From positions 97,173-161,172 of the forward strand of contig JAVTVY010036880.1 in the NCBI GenBank assembly GCA_036873755.1: 64,000 bases of DNA, written 5' to 3'. Source of the DNA: Hanleya hanleyi. Lineage: Eukaryota; Mollusca; Polyplacophora; Lepidopleurida; Hanleyidae. The translations under genes and the position numbers were made by a program. Every line of letters starts with the position of its first letter. The first letter of the stretch is position 1. Of the stretch, positions 33,144 through 43,720 are shown one piece after another. The notes under the pieces were generated by a model. The model ran no database searches. It was given only the letters and a program-made list of their open reading frames with translations, and was not told the origin of the DNA.

Positions 33144-34076
33144 TTGTCATCCCGCATTCAATGCACACAATATAATATTACTCTATCAAAATTTAAGTCT
33201 ATACCATGTGGAGTCCCACAGGGTTCTATTTTGGGCCCCGTCCTTTTTCTCATTTATATCAATGACATAACAGTTGTTAGCCAAGTTTTAGAAACCATTC
33301 TTTTTGCAGATGATACATCGGTCATTCTTCCTAATGATGATCCCGATATTCTGTTCCAGACTATGTCTTTGGAACTTGATAAGTTGCTCAACTGGTTTTC
33401 CAGTAACAAACTTTCGTTGAACCTAACAAAAACTAAGTTTATGCTCATAAAACCCTATAAAAGATGTAAACATACCCGATTATCCATTTCTGGACATTAC
33501 ATTGATCAGGTGGACAACTTTAAATTTCTTGGAGTATATTTCAACGATAGACTTAACTGGTTAACGCATATTGAAGAAATAAGAAAAAAACTTAGCAGAA
33601 ATATTGGCATAACACATCATATTAGAGATTGTTTAAATAAAAAGACACTTTACATTCTATACTATTCCCTAATCTATCCATATTTGTCATATTGCAATAT
33701 TCTCTGGGGTAACACGTACTCGACCCATCTGAAACCGCTAATTACTCTGCAGAAAAAAGATATACGACTAATTACATTTTCATATAGATATGAACATACC
33801 ACGCCCCTATTCCTTAAATTGCAATTATTACCTCTGGAACAGTTGAATGACTATCTAGTTTTTCTCTTTGTTGATAAATTTTGCAACCATTTGGATTTAT
33901 TGCCAATTGCTTTTCGGTCTTATGTTACGAAATTATCTCAAGTCCATAGTTATCCAACCAGACAAGCAAGTCATAATTTATATCGCCAGTTTTATTCATC
34001 AGACCTATCCTTTTTTAGTACTAAAATTAAAGGCCCTAAAATATGGAATAAACTACCTTATTTAAATCCCGTGTGA
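33144..34076 (+). CDS. LINE ORF continuation: RT palm, thumb and C-terminus
   Basis: 310 codons in a different frame from the upstream part. Begins within the RT at MSSRIQCTQYN. Contains [20 protein letters not shown], catalytic FADDTSVIL, LNLTKTKFM, FKFLGVYFNDRLNW and LYRQFYSSDLSFFSTKIKGP. Compared with the palindrome-arm RT, the layout is the same and identity is moderate. A last shift near 34076 removes the C-terminal lysine-rich tail. Same decayed element as 30966-33002. Confidence 0.85.
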   Translation: MSSRIQCTQYNITLSKFKSIPCGVPQGSILGPVLFLIYINDITVVSQVLETILFADDTSVILPNDDPDILFQTMSLELDKLLNWFSSNKLSLNLTKTKFMLIKPYKRCKHTRLSISGHYIDQVDNFKFLGVYFNDRLNWLTHIEEIRKKLSRNIGITHHIRDCLNKKTLYILYYSLIYPYLSYCNILWGNTYSTHLKPLITLQKKDIRLITFSYRYEHTTPLFLKLQLLPLEQLNDYLVFLFVDKFCNHLDLLPIAFRSYVTKLSQVHSYPTRQASHNLYRQFYSSDLSFFSTKIKGPKIWNKLPYLNPV

Positions 34077-34394
34077 AGTCTTACCTTTTCAAAGGAACAT
34101 AGCTCTCTAGCTCCTGTTTCACCCTGATGGAAAAATGAGTAGTCTGTGAAAGTTGGAACATTTGTTGTGAGTTCTTTTAATGTTTTTGTCGTTTTTTTCT
34201 TCTTTTATCTATAAAGAGATCTATTTCTGATAATTCTATGTTCCACCTTCTAGTGTATTATCTACAACTTCTCATGACAATCATCTTGGGATATAACAAG
34301 CCCCATGGGGTTTTCATCCCGCCACTTCGATATTTTGTATATTAAGCTATCATATTATCTGGTGAAATAAAAATCAAATCAAATCAAATCAAAA

Positions 34395-34537
34395 CCCGGC
34401 ACAGCGAGATGATGGTCCGCTTCTTTCTCAATTCTGATTTGTCAGTCGCGACACGCCTCCGGCAAGACAGGTCACCCACTGATCAGCTGACCAATCAGAA
34501 TTGAGAAAGAAGCGGACCATCAACTCGCTGTGCCGGG
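34395..34537. mobile_element. 143 bp foldback (MITE-like) element between two LINE pieces
   Basis: CCCGGCACAGCGAG at 34395 pairs with CTCGCTGTGCCGGG ending 34537. TGGTCCGCTTCTTTCTC and AATTCTGATT pair with AATCAGAATTGAGAAAGAAG and CGGACCA. Almost the whole length is self-complementary around TCAGTCGCGACACGCCTCC. It sits exactly between the (AAATC)n tail of one LINE and the start of another LINE fragment. Confidence 0.8.
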
Positions 34538-35165
34538 GTGAATGGACAGTAAAATCTTTGAGAAACTTGTCTCTAATAGAAGTTTTGTTGAAGCAAATAA
34601 TATAATCTGCCCAAACCAATATGGATTCCGTGCGAACCACTCGACTTGTTTAGCCGTACTTACTTTATATAATCAATTAATTAATGCCAAAGAAGCTAAG
34701 AAATAGAGTATCATCACCCTCCTCGACCTTTCCAAAGCTTTCGACACAGTGAATACTGAAATTCTCCTTCGCAAACTCGATTATTACGGATTCCGAGGAT
34801 CACCAAATGACTGGTTTCGCAGCTACATGTACTTGTTCTCCCCACCCCAATGTATATCTCTTAATAACATACAATGCCACAAGCAAATTACCTGTGGGGT
34901 GCCTCAGGGTTCGATAGTCGGTCCTATCCTCTTTCTGATCTATATAGATGACATACTCAAATCTTCTAATATTTTGAATATTACTCGCTTCGCTGACGAT
35001 ACAAGTGTTACTTATGCTCATACAGATCCACCCGTAGCTGTTAGTGGAAACAATGTCACAGGAGCTCCGCAAACTCAAAGATTGATTCTCTTGTAACAAA
35101 CTTTCATTAAATATTGAGAAAACAAAATATATGATTATGAAACCAAGTCGGAATACCGTTTCAGA
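34538..35165 (+). pseudogene. LINE RT fragment, decayed
   Basis: Reads [63 protein letters not shown] and [20 protein letters not shown] in one frame. It contains one in-frame stop (AAGAAATAG near 34700) and then FADDTSVTY. The signal is lost after about 35160 (LNIEKTKYMIMKPS). It lacks both ends and is similar to, but not a copy of, the LINE at 30960. Confidence 0.8.
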
Positions 35166-35302
35166 TCGGTTTCCTCCTCAGCATCACTGATCTGGTAAGG
35201 TTACTGGAGCTGTCTACGTTTTTGAGTTGATATGCAGTGTCTGTTGCTACTATGTACTTCATGACAAATTCGTAAATTGGAGTGATATGCAAGAGGTGGG
35301 AA

Positions 35303-36062
35303 CAATTGACGACGTCTGGCGACTCAAAAGCAACCATATGACTCTACAGGAAAGCATTCGATTCAGACCCGAGAATTCGATGAATTCTCGGACGTAGCCT
35401 TAGTATCTCAGGCGCGCTTGTATTGCAGATGTTCATGCGGAGACTGTGAAGTATCCACACGGCCCCTAGCACCGGTTTAAGCGGAATTAGGTACGCTAGC
35501 TCGGGAGCGGTGATAACAGGTCAGCTCAAACAACTCATCTGATGTTAATGGACGAGCATCGTGGACGTCTGATGGAGTGAACGGTTCAACATGGGGTAAA
35601 CCTGGTAAATGCAAGAATATCCAAGAAAACTAACCTGTAATGCCCGACGTCGTACGGCTTAAATTTCCCACCGAAACAATAAACAATTGACGACGTCTGG
35701 CGACTAAAAAGCATCCATATGACTCTACAGGAAAGCAAACATTCAGACCCGAGAATTCGGTGGATTCTCGGACGTAGCCTTAGTATCTCAACCGCGCTTA
35801 TATTTCAGCTGTTCATGTTGAGACAATGAATTATCCACACGGCCCCTAGCACCGGCTCAAGCAGAACCAGATACGCTAGCTTGGGAGCTGTGATGACAGA
35901 TCAGCTCAAACAAATAACTCACCTGATCTTAATGGATGAGGATCTAGAACGGCTGATGGAGGAAACCTCTTAACATGAGGTAAACCTGGTAAATGCAAGA
36001 ATACCCAGAAAAACTATCTTGAAATCCCGACGTCCTAAGGCTTAAATTTTCACCAAAACAGT
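35303..36062. repeat. Two tandem copies of a ~381 bp unit
   Basis: The unit begins CAATTGACGACGTCTGGCGA at 35303 and again at 35684. It contains CGAGAATTCGATGAATTCTCGG (inverted repeat), CACACGGCCCCTAGCACCGG, GTAAACCTGGTAAATGCAAG and ends with CTTAAATTT and CACCGAAACA / CACCAAAACA. Copies have diverged by several per cent. No coding frame. Confidence 0.85.
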
Positions 36063-36429
36063 AAATATACATATATTATCCTACTTTGCGGGGGGTGGGT
36101 GATTGTCCTATTTTTTAGGGATATTGTCTATCAAAAATAAAAAAGGCTACAGCAGTCATGATTGTCTAAATTTATCTCGTGTCAAGTAATATCTTCTTAT
36201 AATTTCCTTATATTAAGTATTTTGAAGACTGTTTATGAAATAACAGGAAAGAAGAATATAATTTGTTACTATGACAAAATTCTACATGGTTTACAACCAA
36301 GACTATTGATATACTATATGAGCCAACAGATAAGGAGTGGATAAGAAATTCAAATGTCAGCAGCATATATAACAAGAGACAGATGACAAGGCTCTAGATC
36401 AAGGATAAACACGTCACATTATTGGCCAC
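36063..36429. other. AT-rich spacer
   Basis: No gene, RNA or repeat is recognised. Confidence 0.4.
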
Positions 36430-38480
36430 TTGCATTGTGTACGCGAAATGATGATTACACGGGTTGGTGTCAAGTTGATGTTAGAAACCGTCGAAAAAAT
36501 CAGCTATTTCAAGATGTAAATACCCAAACGCACAAGGAGTTGTCCTGGCCTAGTAAACACATAAGTTATTGTTTCAGAGACGAGACGATGTCTTTGACAC
36601 GAGGATCTTCAGAAGGACCAGTGGTATCGAATTTGAACCTTGATTACAAGATCACTAAAGCTGAATAACTCTGGGACATCAAGGATGTTAAAGCCAGTAT
36701 TCTTATGCCTCCAGTAATGGTATCCAAGAGCGGTTTGTGAGTAAGTTCCCTGATAGTATCCTGGCTCCACCAAAGTTTCCTACGAGATATCCCATGGCCT
36801 TATTCCACATTTTCATGATCATATACAGAACTGTGTTCAAGACATGTTCACTCTGAGTTACGATGGCGCAACACATGATGCTGGTAACAAACATTACGGT
36901 TGTGAGGCAGGAGTTCGCAAAGGATTGAGAACCATTTCATACAGATATACACACTTGGACAGGCAACAGCTGACGTTCTCAGTGAGAAGATTTTTGACTG
37001 CCTCAAGAGGGTAGACTGCCGTTGAACAAATTCCTTATGCTTAGTATACGTAGTGATGGGCCAGCAGTGAACAACAAGACCATGAAAGACAACAACGCTA
37101 GGTTGACCAGCTCAGGCCTTCCCGGACTGGTTGACATTGTGAGCTGTAACCTACACATCACCCACAATTCTTTCGAGAATGGTCTCTCTGAAGTTGCAGA
37201 CTGAAAAATGTAGGAATTCGTAGATGCAGTCTTAAAATGGTTCAGGAAATATCCAACCAGGAAAGAAGATCACAGTCAGTCCAGAAACTCTTTGACCTAG
37301 AAGAGAAGGTGTTCCTGGGGTTTGTAAGTAGCAGGTGGCTATTTATAGTTCCTGGTATTGAGCGGATTGTTGAGCAATAATGGAATGCATTGCAAAGATA
37401 CTTCTTTGGAGTGGCTTCGTCATTGGGAGTTGTAGTTTTGTGACTTGTAAACATGGTGGAGATTGAAGCGTTTGGTTGGCGTCAAACCTCACAGGTATTT
37501 GTTCTGAAGACGAACTTTCGGTTAATAAATACTCTCTCGTTTGGGCCGATTTTAACTATCTGACGGTCACATGGTTCATCATTTTCCAACAGATGACTTG
37601 ATAGGGTTATTACATCATGGCTCTGAAATATTTGTATCTAATACCGCTCAAGCCCGTGCTTGGGGCCGTGTGGTCATGTCAATTCAACATGTTCACACGA
37701 ACAGCTATAATCAAAGCTTGGCTGAGATACAAATCATCACAGGGGCCACTTGGTTCTTTGTCTGTGGGGTCATATGACTTCAGTACTCCGGCATCGTTTT
37801 CCACCACCATTTAATGTTGCGTTTAATTCGAAGCAAGCAAGCTATAAGAACAGTTACTACTACCAGATAATCATTGACGATCGTCAAAACTAACCCTGCC
37901 CAGTTGGCAGTTCCATTGGGAAAGTATACGCCCAATTCCTAACCCTCATGCATGCTGATTTTCCGCTCATTCGTATCTTGCATTATGAGATGACAGAGTT
38001 CTTAAGAACTTGGCTGCTTTATACAACCAGAGGTTTCCAATGGTTTATCCAACAACCAACTTCGTCACATTGATCGTAAAACTGATAACTTTCTGAAGCC
38101 AGAAAAGGGTCACAATTGGAACAACTGGCACTCAACTACGTAGCCTGTCGGGTAGAGGAAAGCTATTCGAGATGGACTGCAGACAGTTCTACAAGTCTGT
38201 CACACAATACTTGTTGTGTGGACTTTCCCTGGCAAAAACCCTACTGAATAATCGGAAATGGCTTCATCCACTGACGCCAAAGTTGCTAATGAGATGAAAG
38301 GGGCTTTTGATCTTTTGATGAGGACAAACGGACAGATGAGTGGACATTCCTCAGAATACGTACATGACAGAGATTGTGATGACCACGGAGAAACCAGGCT
38401 TTCACAAACAAGGAGTCGCAGATAATGTGCTTGAGTTGTTCTGTGTTTAGAGCTGACAACGGAACTCGAGATCATAATTT
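36430..38480 (+). pseudogene. Decayed hAT-like / domesticated-type transposase
   Basis: Fragments in all three plus frames form a consistent protein order: ISYCFRDETMSLTRG (~36560), MFTLSYDGATHDAGNKHYG (~36845), TADVLSEKIFDCL with a shift (~36970), SIRSDGPAVNNKTMKDNNA (~37040), GLPGLVDIVSCNLHITHNSF (~37115), FRKYPTRKEDHSQS (~37243), SRWLFIVPGIERIVEQ-stop-WNAL (~37330), and AIRDGLQTVLQVCHT (~38160). The DGP-N...SCxLHxxHN and SRWL...ERIxEQW patterns occur in a widespread family of BED-finger, hAT-like RNase-H-fold transposases of metazoans. Stops and frameshifts are frequent, so it is a fossil. I see no terminal inverted repeats. Exact superfamily is uncertain. Confidence 0.5.
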
Positions 38481-39197
38481 TGATTTAGGAAAGCTGCCAC
38501 ATAGAACTGGAAGAGCCGCCACTTATTACTTGTGAACTTCAATGAAGACTAAGTGTTTACTTGTTTTTTTTTTCTTCAGCGAAGTGATAAACGTGTAAGA
38601 ATCAAAATATCAAACTGCTAATTAAAAGAATGAATTAAGATAAATAACCATACAAACACGATCAGTTCTTTTTGCACATGTTACTGTTCTTGTTTACCAG
38701 ATGTTATGTTATTTGCATGTTATTTGCTTACATTCACGTAACAATTGTGTATATTTTCACAAAATTTTGTCCTATTTTTGTAAATATGCTACTTTTTTGA
38801 AAAGCCCCAGTGGGAGGCTTGGTCATTGGATACGTAACTCCGCATATTGACTGTTATCGTCACATACGAGCTCAGAAGAGTGTCGAGATAAACCGAGTGC
38901 ATACTCTGTCGAAAACCAGACACATGGGCCATTAGCGATCTAGTAACAGCTGTTCTATCTCCAACGGGATTTCCAGGAGGAATTTGTGGAGGAAATGTGA
39001 AGCGGGGGTGGGGTGGGTGGGTGTGTGTGGGGGGGGGGGGCGGAATTGTTCATAGCCGAGTAGAGCAAATCATTGAACACCATTAAAAAATAAATAAATA
39101 AAACGAGTACAGCACATCAGCCAACCCATCTACACGGTCATGCACGGACTATACAGCGAGCTGATCACGAGCTGATTATTAAATAATTGGTACTCAC
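38481..39197. other. No gene; strong G-rich tract at 39003-39041
   Basis: Mostly AT-rich DNA. At 39003 there is GGGGGTGGGGTGGGTGGGTG followed by TGTGTGG and a run of G, a textbook intramolecular G-quadruplex pattern. It is about 160 bp downstream of exon 1 of the putative host gene, inside its first intron. Confidence 0.6.
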
Positions 39198-39219
39198 CTT
39201 CAGCATGTTCAGTACTCAT
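39198..39219 (-). CDS. Putative host gene, exon 1 coding part (MSTEHAE)
   Basis: On the minus strand ATGAGTACTGAACATGCTGAAG is followed by a consensus donor GTGAGT. The ATG sits in ACAACAACAATG, a good initiation context. Seven codons plus one base give phase 1, which matches exon 2 at 29142-29249 (acceptor phase 1) to restore an aspartate codon. The first intron would be about 9.9 kb and contains a LINE, MITEs and transposase fossils. Short first coding exons followed by a large intron are common in animals. The link between the two exons is an inference from phase and direction. Confidence 0.5.
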
Positions 39220-39319
39220 TGTTGTTGTCTAAAGGAACGGACTATTGGACAGAACGGATGAATAATTGTATTGCTTAGTCTCTGTTGCAGAAATGTTCCT
39301 GTCTCAGCAGTAACGAGCC

Positions 39320-39361
39320 TGTACCGGTGTGATCTGCAACTGCCTGCCTATATAATATATA
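39320..39361 (-). promoter_or_regulatory. Candidate TATA promoter of the amidase-like gene
   Basis: The minus strand reads GTATATATTATATAGG (39349-39361 region), followed about 25-30 bp later by GTTGCAGATCACACC. This is 100-140 bp upstream of the start codon at 39219, leaving a 5' UTR of about 100 nt. Confidence 0.4.
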
Positions 39362-40927
39362 CAAGTCGTCTTCACATGGATTTGCAGTAGACTAAAAGTA
39401 CACGCTGACCTGTTTACCTCGAGTTTTTAGGTCATTTAACGTTACGCAAGCTGGTCTATGTTGATATGATTGGACTTGGCTGATAGTTTAACAGGTTGAT
39501 GCTTTGTGATATTCTTTGCCGTGTTATATGACGAAGGCTTATTTAGATGCCTACCGAGCGACATATCATGTAACCACCGGAGTGTAACGCGCTTAACGTT
39601 GGATTATCAGTCATTTCTTCTTGTTATAATCAAAGGTCCCGGCAAAAGTGATTTTAAATTCTGCGAGGAATAGCCATACAAATGCTGTAGAAACTGAGTT
39701 ACAACATCTTGTTGATCCAGTCACTCCGAACAAATTTTCGACAATTTATTTTGTCATCTTGAAACGTACTGTGTATTATGGGGAAAATCAAAGAAACAAA
39801 TATGGGTTCGTGTGCATTTTTTAGCTACAATGTTAAGTGGACTGATCCATGCTCCATTTGATAACCTAGCCGAGAAAGCATAGCGGATAGCCCTGGTTTT
39901 GAAGAATATCCATAAGAAAATCATATAAATAGTATATTTCTTATATTCTAACTGTTTGAAGATAATCACAATATCTATCAAAATTTATCAAATTGGATGG
40001 ATGTTTCTTCCGGCAAAATTATCGGTAGGACGACTTTTAAAGGAAATTCCTATCTCTTAACCTATGGAAGGGATATAACCTAATGGGAAAGACATGAAAA
40101 ATGGCCACCAAAGCCAAAAATCACTAGCGAACTACCTTAATGAAAACAAATAGATATGACATAGTAAGTACACATATGTCAAAACCTGAAATTAGGCAAT
40201 TCCGTTCATCAGGTAAATTACATACATGTATTGCACGGTGTAATAACAAAATATACAGAAAAAATGGATAATAAACTTTTAGTGAGATGTACATGTATAG
40301 CACTGATAGTAAAAGGCAAGCAATATCATAAACAGGCCGCGTTGACCACTTGGATAGCATTAAATGAAACTATCCATAAGAAAATAAAATAAAAACGGTT
40401 TGGTCCCATAACACACCAAATCCAAGTGTTCAACAGCGACAATAGTAGTTGCTTTGACTGTCCATCAGGCTTAATCCAGTTAATTATAAGAACCCAAATT
40501 CCACGTCAAATTGATGTACAAGTGTGAAACAATACAACCGGAGTGCTATTGATCCAATATAATGTCAAATTCACTTGATAAATAGAAGAAAATGAAATGA
40601 AAAATTAATATTGAAAATGATTTGGTCAATATTTTCACCTGTATGTACTACATGGGGAAAATAGTGGTTGAGTTATTTGGGGTTTTTATACTTAACTGAG
40701 ATTGACTTAATTGACATTCCCGATTGACTAAACTTATGATAAAATAAATATAATTAAATGAATGTTTTCTTCTTTCGATATCGTCCTCTTGTCCGGATTG
40801 ACAAGTGGGTGAATTTTCATGACTATACTCCAAGCCATTGGAAAGAAATCGTCAAATGACTGACAAGGGGTGGGGAAATTTGATTATTCAGATTTTTGGG
40901 TATAAAACTCCCTTAACCCCTAAATAT
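39362..40927. other. Intergenic, nothing recognised
   Basis: AT-rich, with only short frames and no repeat shared with other parts of the window. Confidence 0.4.
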
Positions 40928-40963
40928 CTATATACGTCTATGTGACACCGTCCACACACGACG

Positions 40964-40996
40964 AAAGAAGGTGAAGGCGTCCCTCTGCTGGATGTA
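40964..40996 (-). other. Short conserved coding-like segment (YIQQRDAFTFF)
   Basis: The minus strand encodes YIQQRDAFTFF. The same eleven residues are encoded on the plus strand at 61036-61068, and all five DNA differences are synonymous (CAG/CAA, AGG/CGA with two changes, TTC/TTT, ACC/ACT). Flanking sequence is not alignable beyond a few codons. No gene can be built around it here. Confidence 0.4.
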
Positions 40997-41696
40997 GAAG
41001 CGTAATCCCTTGTTTGTCCCATTGGCTCTGGAGCACACTGAAGTACAGGGCTTTGGTGATGTTAGGCTTGCGACAATTGAACCTTTTACAGCTGAACTTG
41101 TCGCTGTTGTCGTTGTCCCAACTGCAATATTAGTGGGTTTTGCGAGTTGAGAATAACAACTAGTTGATATTGCGAATATAAAACTGCGCGAATTTTCTCC
41201 TCTAAACAAACTGCATTTCAAATTGTTAATTTTCGATTATTGGAAGATCCTCTAGATATAACGGTCTGCAAGTATTTAATATCTCTGGAATGATATATGG
41301 TCTATCTTGCCGCCTCATAATTTCGCCAAAAGTGACATGCGCCCCAACCCACGCTTCCGCTGTTCAATCAGTGTATATGAGTCGAATATGCTATATACTA
41401 CGCATGGAAAGACTTCAGTTGAGATGTTCAAACATCTGAAAACACCTCGTTTCATATGTTCAGCCTTAAGTCGAACTTCCCTACCGCACGCGACAATAGT
41501 TGTAAATCGATGTTGCCTAATACATCAACCTACATAAGGATTATTTTCAATGTTATACTCATGTATGCATCATCCATCTGAAGCTGGGCAGTGGAGGACT
41601 GCCGCAAGTTTACGACTAAAACATATGTTGATCTTCTATTTGAACGGAGATTGTTATTTAACGATTCTGTTTTGGAAGTCACATGCACATGCATGA

Positions 41697-43030
41697 GGGA
41701 GCATGTGTAGGGCGGTGTGGGGGAACGCGCTGCACGGCATACTCTGTATGGGACCTGATCAACATTAGATGATATGGATACAGATGTAAAGAAGATATAA
41801 TGGGGAATTACCATGGCTATGCGTCATTGGTATGATGGAGCATGTGGAGGGCGGTGTGGGGGAACGCTTTGCACGGCATGCTATGTATGGGACCTGATCA
41901 ACATTAGATGATATGGATACAGATGTAAAGAAGATATAATGGGGAATTACCGATGGCTATGCGTCATTGGTACATGTATGAGGGAGCATGTGTAGGGCGG
42001 TGTGGGGAAACGCGCTGCACGGCATACTCTGTATGGGACCTGATCGACATTAGATGTTATGGATACAGATGTAGGGAGGATATAGTGGGGAATTACCATG
42101 GCTATGCGTCATTGGTATGAGGGAGCAATTGTGGAGCGGTGTGGGGGAACGCGCTGCACGGCATACTCTGTATGGGACCTGATCAACATTAGATGATATG
42201 GATGCAGATGTAAAGAAGATATAATGGGGAATTACCATGGCTATACGTCATTGGTATGAGGGAGCAATTGTAGGGCGGTGTGGGGGAACGCGCTGCACGG
42301 CATACTCTGTATGGGACCTGATCAACATATGATGATATGGATACAGATGTAAAGAAGATATAATGGGGAATTACCATGGCTATGCGTCATTGGTATGAGG
42401 GAGCAATTGTAGGGCGGTGTAGGGGAACGCGCTGCACGGCATACTCTGTATGGGACCTGATCAAACATTAGATGATATGGATACAGATGTAAAGAAGATA
42501 TAATGAGGAATTACCGATGGCTATGCGTCATTGGTACATGTATGAGGGAGCATGTGTAGGGCGGTGTGGGGGAACGCGATGCACGGCATACTCTGTATGG
42601 GACCTGATCAACATTAGATGATATGGATACAGATGTAAAGAAGATATAATGGGGAATTACCATGGCTATGCGTCATTGGTATGAGGGAGCAATTGTAGGG
42701 CGGTGTGGGGGAACGCGCTGCACGGCAGACTCTGTTTGGGACCTGATCAACATTGGATGATATGGATACAGATGTAAAGAAGATATAATGGGGAATTACC
42801 AATGGCTATGCGTCATTGGTACATGTATGAGGGAGCATGTGTAGGGGGTGTGGGGGAACGCGCTGCACGGATTACTCTGTATGGGACCTGATCAACATTA
42901 GATGATATGGATACAGATGTAAAGAAGATATAATGGGGAATTACCGATGGCTATGCGTCATTGGTAGGAGGGAGCATTTGTAGGGCGGTGTGGGGGAACG
43001 GGTTGCACGGCATATTCTGTATGACCTGTG
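41697..43030. repeat. ~141 bp minisatellite, about ten units
   Basis: Each unit runs GGAGCATGTGTAGGGCGGTG, GGGGAACGCGCTGCACGGCA, TACTCTGTATGGGACCTGAT, a GATGATATGGATACAGATGT segment and GGGGAATTACCATGGCTATG with CGTCATTGGTATGAG. Unit-to-unit differences are few (for example an inserted ACATGT before ATGAGG). A (CCAAA)n-type microsatellite follows at 43056-43080. Short frames here are repeats of one another, not genes. Confidence 0.9.
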
Positions 43031-43334
43031 CCCATTGTAATACGATGGAGTGCCCAATCAAACCAAACCAAACCAAACCATATACGTCAGACTGAATCCA
43101 GTTATATGACGTTAGGCCTACTCACTGACAGCAGATACATTGAAACATAGCCGGTATTATATGTGGCATTTATAATTATTTAGGTTGAAACTATCTATAA
43201 ACCCTGCTTGATCCACATTCGTTTATTCTGTTACTTGGTGACAGATTTGATAATGAAAATATTTTAGATGTGATTCTCAAACTAAACACAAAGCGATATA
43301 TTGGGGGGGGTGACAAAACCCTCCCCCAACCCCC

Positions 43335-43720
43335 GCCCCCTTACCAAACTTTCTGCACTATCTCCGGAACGACAACGAATGGAGAGCTGAAACTCCGTGA
43401 CTTTATAGTTTATCATATTGAGGTCATTCCGAGCCTATTTGCATAACCCCGCGAGCAGAGGATCATGGGTAAATTCAAGATGGCGGCCACGTTAGGTACC
43501 AGAAAAGTGATGTTTTCGTCATATTTTTTCAAAATTTCTGCTTTTTTGCGATGAAAAGTGGGCAAAACCTATTTTATTTCACATCATATTAATATTTACT
43601 AATTTATCATGCAGGCTTTGCGGAGAAATTGCATAAATACAAAATTCGCAAATTTGACCGAAAATCGACCAAAAATGCCGTATTTTGAAAATGACGTCAC
43701 TGTGACGTCATCAAAGCGGC
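43335..43720. repeat. Diverged interspersed repeat, inverse of 28290-28675
   Basis: Contains TCTCCGGAACGACAACGA, AAGATGGCGGCC, GTACCAGAAAAGTGATG and AATGACGTCACTGTGACGTC. The order mirrors that at 28290-28675. Two CRE-type TGACGTCA words lie at its end. No coding potential. Confidence 0.65.

Larger units (their letters stand above)
30960..34394 (+). mobile_element. Near full-length LINE (CR1/L2/Jockey group), frameshifted
   Basis: A single endonuclease-RT reading region of about 3.1 kb is followed by a 3' UTR with AACAAGCCCCATGGGGTTTTCATCCCGCC and an (AAATC)n tail. The hairpin-forming 3' UTR block is shared with the LINE in the palindrome arms, so the two belong to related families. It is inserted antisense in the large intron of the putative amidase-like gene. 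At least three frameshifts make this copy dead. Confidence 0.85.

Noticed and set aside
37560..37810. Further Penelope-like 3' tail (resembles 45975-46090)
   Set aside because: A few words match (GGGGCCGTxTG, GAACAGxTAxAATCAxAGC), but the match is short and interrupted and lies within the decayed transposase region. Not enough to call.
42050..42802. Repeated minus-strand frames starting MVIPHYIFFTS
   Set aside because: Each is one unit of the 141 bp minisatellite read in the same frame. Several units shift frame, so there is no selection for coding.
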